This document shows positions 1 to 4,840 of a stretch of 5,530 nucleotides of DNA, one piece after another. This DNA comes from Thermoproteati archaeon (GTDB lineage Archaea; Thermoproteota; Thermoprotei_A; Marsarchaeales; UBA168): positions 1,774-7,303 of the forward strand of contig JAGDXH010000027.1 in the NCBI GenBank assembly GCA_023256295.1, given 5' to 3'. The notes beneath the pieces were generated by a model that had not been told where the DNA came from, ran no database searches, and saw only the letters and a program-made list of their open reading frames with translations. Made by a program: the position numbers and the translations under genes. The number at the start of each line of letters is the position of its first letter. Position 1 is the first letter of the stretch.

Positions 1-186
1 GGGGGGATCGTGGATGCAGGTGCGTCTTTGGCTTCAGGTTTGCTTTTGATTTATCTTTGGTACAAGATGCTCGTGAAGATCTTCAGGAGGCTCTCCTCCT
101 CGCGGACAGGTAGCTCTCGACGAAGTCCGCGATGTAAACGGCTGGGTTCTCAAACTTTGAAGTCAACTTGGACGCCTTGCGTCTGA
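1..186 (+). CDS. Possible 3' end of an unidentified membrane protein (partial, weak)
   Basis: Frame 1 is open from the window edge to a TGA at 184-186, giving 61 codons. The first 35 or so residues read like a C-terminal membrane helix followed by a basic tail: a hydrophobic run (ASLASGLLLIYLWYKMLVKIF) ends in FRRLSSSR. Beyond codon 30 the frame is rich in Arg and Ser and is antisense to the 3' end of the DUF354 gene, so the overlap of about 100 bases may be fortuitous. No family is recognisable. The stretch around 40-58 is T-rich on the plus strand, which could also suit a terminator. This is an inference from hydropathy only; the region could equally be non-coding. Confidence 0.25.
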   Translation, partial: GGIVDAGASLASGLLLIYLWYKMLVKIFRRLSSSRTGSSRRSPRCKRLGSQTLKSTWTPCV

Positions 187-1141
187 AGAGTTCCCTCTCT
201 TTCCTGAGGTCCAGCCCAGATGAGAAATGCCTCAGAAGCTCATCTTCGGTCATTCTCTTCAGGAGCCCCACCCTTTGGAGGTAGACCTCGTAGTCCACGG
301 TGCTGCCTGGGTAGATCGAGTAGGTCGGGGTACCCAGCAGAGCGGCTTCCGCGTTCATGGTGCCTCCGGCGCCTATGAAAGCATCGCACTCTTTGAGGAT
401 CGGGGTCATGATCGGGTGCCCCTTCACGATGCTAGCTCCCTTCACCTCTTCGCTTCCCTCGTAGCGCGGGATGTAGACCACCGAATAGCCAAGTTCGGCC
501 AGAGCTTGCGCAAGGCCCGCGGTGTGTGCTCTCTTTCCCTCCAAATACGAGGCCAAGTACTCCTCTTCTCTGATCGCAACCAGGCCCCTGCTCTTTTTCG
601 CGTCCTCCATGAACCCAGGGCTGGACAGGGGCTCCGGAAGAGGTAGCTTCGAGGCCCACGGTATCCATGCCATGGGGTCCAGCGCCTTGTACTGGAGCAC
701 CCTGGACCCATGAATGCCGTGTACTTCCCAGTGAGACTTTGGAACGGCAAAGGGAGTAAAGAGATAGGTGGCCAATGGGACGGTTAACTTGCTCTGTGCC
801 TCTGCGTGGGGTGAATCATGGGTCATGAAGTAAGGCACGCCCAGCCCAAAGGCGACGCGTGCAGTCTCAGGAGCTGCTTGAGCCAGGGCCAAGTCCACGT
901 CTTCGTATAGCCTGGAGAGTTCAAGTGACCTCTCCAGGCTCAGCTGCAACTTCTCCCGCTTGGTGGTACCGTGCCTCCCCACCACTACCGTCTTTATACC
1001 AGTCTGCCCCAGGACGTTGTCCAGCTCGACGTATTCCCTTGACGTCGCGATGATCTCATGGTTCTTTCCAAGTCTTTCCAGAAGCGTCTTCATGAAGAGC
1101 GCGTACTTTGGCGTCAGGATGTCCACGTGTATTTTTGCCAT
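83..1141 (-). CDS. DUF354 family protein, GT-B / UDP-GlcNAc 2-epimerase-like fold
   Basis: This is a complete 352-residue protein of the DUF354 family, common in archaea and thought to share the GT-B fold of UDP-GlcNAc 2-epimerases and some glycosyltransferases. Its substrate is unknown. The N-terminus (MAKIHVDILTPKYALFMKTL) is the typical first strand and helix of the family, which supports the start at 1141. The middle holds a family-like segment with His108-Asp109 (YFMTHDSPHAEA). The strongest signature is the C-terminal glycine-rich nucleotide-sugar-type loop at residues 257-279 (GAGGTMNAEAALLGTPTYS, then IYPG). The length is normal for the family and there is no signal peptide or membrane segment, so it is probably cytosolic. 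It is divergent from the inositol-phosphate-synthase-like gene, with 79 bases between the proposed starts. A TATA-like ATAAAG about 29 bases upstream of the ATG, with no Shine-Dalgarno, suggests a leaderless transcript. A role in glycan or lipid headgroup chemistry is possible from the fold, but nothing here proves it. Confidence 0.9.
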   Translation of the reverse strand: MAKIHVDILTPKYALFMKTLLERLGKNHEIIATSREYVELDNVLGQTGIKTVVVGRHGTTKREKLQLSLERSLELSRLYEDVDLALAQAAPETARVAFGLGVPYFMTHDSPHAEAQSKLTVPLATYLFTPFAVPKSHWEVHGIHGSRVLQYKALDPMAWIPWASKLPLPEPLSSPGFMEDAKKSRGLVAIREEEYLASYLEGKRAHTAGLAQALAELGYSVVYIPRYEGSEEVKGASIVKGHPIMTPILKECDAFIGAGGTMNAEAALLGTPTYSIYPGSTVDYEVYLQRVGLLKRMTEDELLRHFSSGLDLRKERELFRRKASKLTSKFENPAVYIADFVESYLSARRRAS

Positions 1142-1165
1142 GAGATGCGATGCACGCGCCTTTTT

Positions 1166-1176
1166 GGCTTTATCTT
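1166..1176 (-). promoter_or_regulatory. TATA-like box for the DUF354 gene
   Basis: On the minus strand this reads AGATAAAGCC and is centred near 1170, about 29 bases upstream of the ATG at 1141. That is the spacing expected for a leaderless archaeal transcript. A stronger AT-rich element at 1186-1197 also reads TATATATTTTT on the minus strand, but it would give a leader of about 20-25 bases. Which one is used cannot be decided by eye. Confidence 0.4.
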
Positions 1177-1185
1177 GTCGTTCCG

Positions 1186-1197
1186 AAAAATATATAT
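1186..1197 (+). promoter_or_regulatory. TATA box for the inositol-phosphate-synthase-like gene
   Basis: AAAAATATATAT is preceded by CG and purine-rich bases that could serve as a BRE. It is centred near 1192, 29 bases upstream of the ATG at 1221 and only 17 upstream of the ATG at 1209. Archaeal transcription usually starts about 25-28 bases after the box centre, so this spacing favours a leaderless message starting at or just before 1221. No Shine-Dalgarno precedes either ATG. Confidence 0.65.
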
Positions 1198-1220
1198 GCT
1201 GTCAGAATATGGGTTGGGAA

Positions 1221-2021
1221 ATGAACGTGAGGGTCTGTGCAGTGGCTTCGCCTCAAGTCGTGAGCGCGCTTGGCGCTTACTTGGACACGCTCTCCGATAC
1301 TCAAGTTTCAATGACCTGCGTCGTGTGGCCTTCCATGGCCGGCTCAACGATTTCCATTCCAAAGGGTGCCAGCGTGCGCGTCTCTGGAAAGGAGGCTCTC
1401 GCCTCGCTGGCCTCTTCTGGTGCAAACGTCATGCTTTTGGACTTGCTTCCCGGCGATGACGCCGAGGAATACGTTCGCGCTGCCCTTTCAGCCGGCTTAT
1501 CATTGGTGAACGCGGGTTTGCAGTCTGTGGCGACCGACCCGCTCACCTACAGGGCTTTTCGCGACAAAGGACTGATGGTCTTGGGCGACGACATCTTGGA
1601 AAAGTTCAGTCCGGTGGTCTTCATGAAGAGCATCATGGATCTGATCAAGGAAACGGGAGTGACTCCGAGTAGCTCCTACGTCCTCGGTGCCGGTGGTCAC
1701 GAAGTTGACGACAGCATGAGGGAGAGGAGAAGGTCAGACGAGGCATCATTGGTGAAAGGGACTCCATCATTCGTTGGTTCTGTTGAGCCCATAGATTTCT
1801 TGGGCGACAGAAGGCACTACTACGTGAGCGTGAAGGGAAAAGGGCCCCTTGGCTCTGATGTGACCTTGGATCTGGCGATAAAGTACGAAGAGATCCCATT
1901 CAGGGCTGCGTCGATGGCAGAGGTGTTGGCCCTGCTGGGAAAGGGCGGGTCGGACCTTGCCGAGGATCCTCGCCTTCAAGGGTACTTCAAGAGGAAGGTT
2001 GAGAGAGGGCAAGCTCTATAA
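1221..2021 (+). CDS. Compact, divergent myo-inositol-1-phosphate synthase-like protein
   Basis: This 266-residue protein is related to the short prokaryotic inositol-1-phosphate synthases (mycobacterial Ino1 type), which convert glucose-6-phosphate to inositol phosphate with NAD. From memory the match is clear in the second half. Residues 87-130 (AALSAGLSLVNAGLQSVATD, then GLMVLGDDI) align with the Ino1 region reading AGVAFVN...SDP...VGDDI. Residues 150-180 (YVLGAGGHEVDDSMRERRRS) align with NVGGNMDFLNMLERERLES. Residues 187-222 (DFLGDRRHYYVSVKGKG...LAIKYE) align with WLDDRKWAYVRLEGRA...LEYKLE. Differences are notable. It is about 90 residues shorter, with a reduced N-terminal Rossmann part. 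The usual glycine-rich NAD loop is absent (VCAVASPQVVSALG). The lysine of D-x-K appears as Arg198, and the conserved DSPNSAG segment reads IPFRAAS. Catalysis as a standard synthase is therefore doubtful. An upstream in-frame ATG at 1209 exists, but TATA spacing favours 1221. The prenyl synthase gene follows 99 bases downstream. Confidence 0.82.
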   Translation: MNVRVCAVASPQVVSALGAYLDTLSDTQVSMTCVVWPSMAGSTISIPKGASVRVSGKEALASLASSGANVMLLDLLPGDDAEEYVRAALSAGLSLVNAGLQSVATDPLTYRAFRDKGLMVLGDDILEKFSPVVFMKSIMDLIKETGVTPSSSYVLGAGGHEVDDSMRERRRSDEASLVKGTPSFVGSVEPIDFLGDRRHYYVSVKGKGPLGSDVTLDLAIKYEEIPFRAASMAEVLALLGKGGSDLAEDPRLQGYFKRKVERGQAL

Positions 2022-2120
2022 GCCCCTCTGTCCCCATTTTCGCAGTGCTTGATCTGAGATTGGCCTGCGGCTCGGTGAGAGAAGACGACCGAGGCTGGGA
2101 AATATGCCCCTGCGCTTCCA

Positions 2121-2711
2121 ATGCCTGTCCAGCAAGGTCTCAGGGAAGTCGACGCTCGGCTTTTGGGGTTGTTCAATGGAGGCGATGACCAGCTTTTTCA
2201 CGCAGCAGCTCACCTCCTTGGGGGAGGAAAAAGGATCAGGCCCACTCTGGTTCTCCTCTCTGCTTACTGCCTCGGGGGAGACGTCGGCAGGGCTGTTCAC
2301 GCTGCGACTGCCGTGGAGCTTCTTCATGTGGCGTCCTTGGTTCAAGATGACATAATGGACGGGGATGATTGCCGGAGGGACAGGCCCACTGTCCACAGGA
2401 TCTTCGGAGTCAACAAGGCAATCCTGGCCTCAGACCTCCTCATGCAAGGGGCCGTTAGGGAAGCCAACGCCTTGGGACGGCGGGTCGTGGCAGAGCTGGC
2501 CAGAGCTGCTTCCCTGCTGACCAAAGGACAGGACATGGACATTTCCATGAAGGACGTTCGCGTCGGCAAAAGGACTTACGAGAGGATGGCCATGCTGAAA
2601 ACGGGAAAGCTGATGGGTTGCGCGCTTGCCGAAGGGGCCATAGTTGCAGGCAGAAGAGGCAAGGAGATCGGGTTGATGAGGAAGGCAGGCGAACTCCGCG
2701 CGTCTCAGTGA
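2121..2711 (+). CDS. Polyprenyl (GGPP-type) diphosphate synthase, C-terminally truncated
   Basis: This is a trans-isoprenyl diphosphate synthase, the family that elongates allylic diphosphates with isopentenyl diphosphate to make archaeal lipid chains or quinone tails. Visible motifs in order are GGKRIRP at 35-41 (IPP binding), the first aspartate-rich motif DDIMD at 76-80 followed by RRDRPT at 85-90, KGQDMD at 135-140, and the KTG motif at 160-162. The family then continues with a helix and an FQ..DD..D second aspartate-rich motif. Here the protein departs after KAGEL (residue 192) into RASQ and a stop, at 196 residues instead of roughly 310-340. The second Mg-binding DDxxD and all C-terminal helices are missing, so an active enzyme is unlikely. 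Neither other frame downstream restores the motif. Ala71, at the fifth position before DDIMD, is small, which in this family often allows products longer than C20. ATG 2121 is the first start after an in-frame stop at 2076. There is no Shine-Dalgarno and no well-placed TATA box, so co-transcription with the upstream gene is possible. Confidence 0.88.
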   Translation: MPVQQGLREVDARLLGLFNGGDDQLFHAAAHLLGGGKRIRPTLVLLSAYCLGGDVGRAVHAATAVELLHVASLVQDDIMDGDDCRRDRPTVHRIFGVNKAILASDLLMQGAVREANALGRRVVAELARAASLLTKGQDMDISMKDVRVGKRTYERMAMLKTGKLMGCALAEGAIVAGRRGKEIGLMRKAGELRASQ

Positions 2712-3521
2712 GATTTGGTATTCGTTCCGAGCAAGGTCGAGCCTGTAGGCAACCGAGATTTTCAATGGAAGTTCTTGCAACATCACGTGCGCGGCCCTCC
2801 CCGTGAAGAAGTCTGCCTCTGCGGCCAGCCAGGAAAACCTGCCAGAAGCGGTCGGGCTGAGGCCCTGGATCTTGGATATGAAAGAGGACACAGCCTCGAT
2901 CTGCCTGAGGGCAGGCTGAACCAGCTCGGGGTCGTGGTAGTAGGGATCCCTTGCCAGCGCTTCTAGGAGGCGCAGCCTTTGCGCCTCGTCGTCCTGGACG
3001 AGGCCAAGAGTGAGCAGCGACGCCTCAAAGTAGGCAAGTATGGCATCGGCCTTCTCCATCAGGGGGGCTGCCAGCTTACCTCTTTCCATGTGATCTCCTA
3101 TGGCAGCGTAGACCGCGTACAAGAAATAGCGGGAAGGCAACAGGTCCTTCAGGTGATCGTAGGTCAGGACTCCTGCGCAGTCCTCTCTTGAATGGACAAC
3201 CGTTGTACCTGACTGAGCCAGATGGGTCAGGACCTGTGGGTCGTCTGGATGATGGTCGATGTAGATGACTTGAGCGCGGCGACCCTTTTCCATCATGGTT
3301 TTTTTGAAGGATGGCTGGGTCAGAGGATCGATCCCCAGATCAGCCACGTAAATCTTGTCTCCTTCCGCTTGGGCTATCTTCTCCAGGTAGTCGTAGTAGT
3401 CGGCGAACCGGACGGTCACAGAGTTTCCAGAGATCTCTTCGGCTTGCTTTATGAGAAGTGCCGACATCAGCCCATCCAAGTCGGCGATGTGCGATACCAC
3501 GTGAACGTGCATGAGATGCAT
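2430..3521 (-). CDS. DHH-family phosphoesterase, C-terminus lost and replaced by antisense read-through
   Basis: This is a DHH superfamily phosphoesterase (RecJ / NrnA / archaeal DHH-type), Mn-dependent enzymes that hydrolyse phosphodiester bonds in nucleic acids or nucleotides. Motif I is HIADLDG (His11, Asp14, Asp16), motif II is VADLG with Asp61, motif III is the DHH triad Asp89-His90-His91, and motif IV is IGDH with Asp143. A DHHA1-like C-terminal domain follows and reaches YQISLR at 268-273. Here the family normally goes on to a GGGH...AAG substrate-binding end. Instead, residues 274-363 are simply the antisense of the prenyl synthase gene, with no resemblance to any DHH protein. About 50 native residues are inferred lost, and no other frame restores them. 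The catalytic residues are intact, but substrate binding is probably impaired. The start could be ATG 3521 or ATG 3512 (MHVHVVSH), the latter nearer to typical family N-termini. The exact substrate cannot be named. The gene is divergent from the MFS gene. Confidence 0.85.
   Translation of the reverse strand: MHLMHVHVVSHIADLDGLMSALLIKQAEEISGNSVTVRFADYYDYLEKIAQAEGDKIYVADLGIDPLTQPSFKKTMMEKGRRAQVIYIDHHPDDPQVLTHLAQSGTTVVHSREDCAGVLTYDHLKDLLPSRYFLYAVYAAIGDHMERGKLAAPLMEKADAILAYFEASLLTLGLVQDDEAQRLRLLEALARDPYYHDPELVQPALRQIEAVSSFISKIQGLSPTASGRFSWLAAEADFFTGRAAHVMLQELPLKISVAYRLDLARNEYQISLRRAEFACLPHQPDLLASSACNYGPFGKRATHQLSRFQHGHPLVSPFADANVLHGNVHVLSFGQQGSSSGQLCHDPPSQGVGFPNGPLHEEV
2690..2711. other. Tail-to-tail junction of two truncated convergent genes
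   Basis: Prenyl-synthase sequence is recognisable up to about 2696 (KAGEL) on the plus strand. DHH-protein sequence is recognisable from the right down to about 2703 (ISLR) on the minus strand. The two meet within about 10 bases, with no intergenic space, no T-rich terminator and no repeat, insertion sequence or target-site duplication visible. Both genes lose their conserved 3' ends at the same point, so one event explains both: a deletion of roughly 0.5 kb or more, or an artificial join. Confidence 0.75.
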
Positions 3522-3541
3522 CTGGCCCCAAATAAAAGCGT

Positions 3542-3555
3542 GATATGCTTATATC
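3542..3555. promoter_or_regulatory. Palindromic TATA-like element in the DHH / MFS divergent promoter
   Basis: GATAT-GCTT-ATATC is an inverted repeat with perfect 5-base arms, centred at 3548.5. That centre is nearly equidistant from the DHH start at 3521 (about 27 bases) and the MFS start at 3577 (about 28 bases). Read rightward it offers CTTATATC; read leftward it offers GATATAAG. One element could therefore place the pre-initiation complex for two leaderless messages, or be a regulator's operator. A second A/T-rich patch (AAATAAAAG, 3530-3538) is an alternative plus-strand TATA box, so the assignment is tentative. Confidence 0.5.
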
Positions 3556-3576
3556 GGTTGAAACTGGGTTTTTGTT

Positions 3577-4791
3577 TTGTCTTCTCTCCGCGGTTCCCAA
3601 ACAGCTCCGAGGACCCTGCTGGCGGAGCTGATGTACGCTCACTTCACCAATGACGTGTACAACTTTCTGTTGCCTCCACTACTGGTCGTCATGGGTCACG
3701 ACTTTGGCCTGACCTACACCGAGGGGGGCTTGCTGGTAGCACTTTACCTGGCAGTTTCTGGCCTTGCTCAGACGCCAGTGGCCAGGTTCGCAGAGAAGAG
3801 AGGGCTTCAGAAACAGATGTTGGTGGCCGGATTCCTTCTGATGTCCTTCTCCGTGCTGATGATGGGGATTTCTTCCAACTTCCTGGAGTTTGTCTTGGAC
3901 TCGGCAGTTCTTGGCCTGGCCCTATCGCCCTATCACGCCCAGGCCATAGGGGCTCTCTCTTCCGCGTTCAAGGAAAGCTCGAGAGGAGGAGCTGTGGGCT
4001 TGCATCAGCTAGGCGGGAACCTTGGGATGATAGCAGCGCCCCTTCTTGTGGGACTTCTGTTTGCCGTGCTGGGCCTGAGCTGGTTCGATTCCTTGGCTTT
4101 GCTAGCTCTTCCTGCGGTCCTGGCTGCTCTTTTCTTGCACTTCGCTCTTCGCATGCCTTCCGACGCCAACCCGAGCGTAGGACGGAGCCCGGATGGCAGG
4201 AAAGCAGCCCTGATGGCACTCTCAGTTGTCTTCTTCTTGGCTATCGCGTATGCATTCAATGCGGTTGCGACCAGGGCATTCTCGTCCTTTGCTCCTTCGT
4301 ACATAGACTTCCTGACCAAGAACGTCGCCCTGTCAGAGTTGCTCACGAGCTTCGTGGTGGCGTCTGGAACGGTCGCCTTTCCCCTCGGAGGTTTTCTATC
4401 TGACAGGATGGGCAGATGGAGAGTTGTGGCCGGGTCTTACCTGCTCGCCGGAGTTTTCTACTTGGTGTACAGCGCGGAGGGAAGTCTGTTTGGACTCCCC
4501 CTCTTGTTTGCAGCGTTTTTCTTTGGCTACATGGGCTCTGCCCCGGCTCTGGCCTATGCCGCCGAGCTTGGTCCGAGGGGAATGGCCAACTCGAGCGTCG
4601 CCCTGGTCTTTGGTGCCGGTACTGTCGGGAACGCAGCAGGGCCGTTCTTGGTCGGTTTTCTCATAGATAGGATGGGCTTCTTGAGCGCCTTTCGCGTCGC
4701 CTCCATATTTGCGATGCTTGCTGCCTTTCCTCTCCTTCCGCTCAGAGGTGCTCGGAGGACAAAGGGATCATCTGGGCATGTCGAATCGTGA
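3577..4791 (+). CDS. MFS transporter, Fsr (fosmidomycin-resistance)-like subgroup
   Basis: This is a complete 404-residue major facilitator superfamily permease with about 12 hydrophobic segments in two halves, separated by a polar loop near residues 192-210 (RMPSDANPSVGRSPDGRKAA). The N-terminal helix HFTNDVYNFLLPPLL (22-36), the GLTYTEGGLL segment (44-53) and GGNLGMIAAPLLVGLL (146-161) resemble the Fsr-like efflux group. The MFS motif A appears clearly in the second half (GGFLSDRMGRW, 271-281), with a weaker copy in the first half (ARFAEKRG, 69-76) and a third DRMG at 364-367. The substrate is unknown; efflux of a small molecule or metabolite is the family expectation. The most likely start is TTG 3577, the first start-capable codon after the in-frame stop at 3559 and about 26 bases from a TATA-like box, with no Shine-Dalgarno. 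ATG 3631 would cut into the conserved first helix region and is less likely. The bases around the start are T-rich (3568-3585). A secreted-protein gene follows 49 bases downstream. Confidence 0.93.
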   Translation: MSSLRGSQTAPRTLLAELMYAHFTNDVYNFLLPPLLVVMGHDFGLTYTEGGLLVALYLAVSGLAQTPVARFAEKRGLQKQMLVAGFLLMSFSVLMMGISSNFLEFVLDSAVLGLALSPYHAQAIGALSSAFKESSRGGAVGLHQLGGNLGMIAAPLLVGLLFAVLGLSWFDSLALLALPAVLAALFLHFALRMPSDANPSVGRSPDGRKAALMALSVVFFLAIAYAFNAVATRAFSSFAPSYIDFLTKNVALSELLTSFVVASGTVAFPLGGFLSDRMGRWRVVAGSYLLAGVFYLVYSAEGSLFGLPLLFAAFFFGYMGSAPALAYAAELGPRGMANSSVALVFGAGTVGNAAGPFLVGFLIDRMGFLSAFRVASIFAMLAAFPLLPLRGARRTKGSSGHVES

Positions 4792-4840
4792 GTACTTTCG
4801 GAAAAAACGATTTCAAGGGGGGTGGCGCGTCTGACCCAGC

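Noticed and set aside
227..646. Plus-strand ORF of 139 codons inside the DUF354 gene
   Set aside because: It is fully antisense to a well-supported DUF354 coding sequence, has no recognisable motif and no promoter of its own.
2618..2806. Frameshifted continuation of the prenyl synthase past 2696
   Set aside because: Neither the frame reading PRVSVRFGIRS nor the one reading ARLSEIWYSF resembles the expected FQ..DD..D region, so a single-base frameshift does not explain the truncation.
3299..3305. Run of seven T as a possible terminator or slippage site
   Set aside because: It lies inside the DHH gene and encodes Phe-Lys-Lys in an intact, conserved reading frame.
1139..3519. The 10-base sequence CATGAGATGC occurs at both the DUF354 start (1139-1148) and the DHH N-terminus (3510-3519)
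   Set aside because: Several chance 10-base repeats are expected in 5.5 kb, and the copies sit at different offsets from the preferred starts.
3222..3653. Plus-strand ORF of 143 codons spanning the DHH start and the MFS start
   Set aside because: It is antisense to the conserved N-terminal half of the DHH gene and out of frame with the MFS gene, and its product resembles no family.
4792..4840. A-run and G-run between the MFS and secreted-protein genes as a regulatory structure
   Set aside because: I found no convincing hairpin, TATA box at the right distance, or Shine-Dalgarno with proper spacing; the GGGGGG run ends about 18 bases before the ATG.
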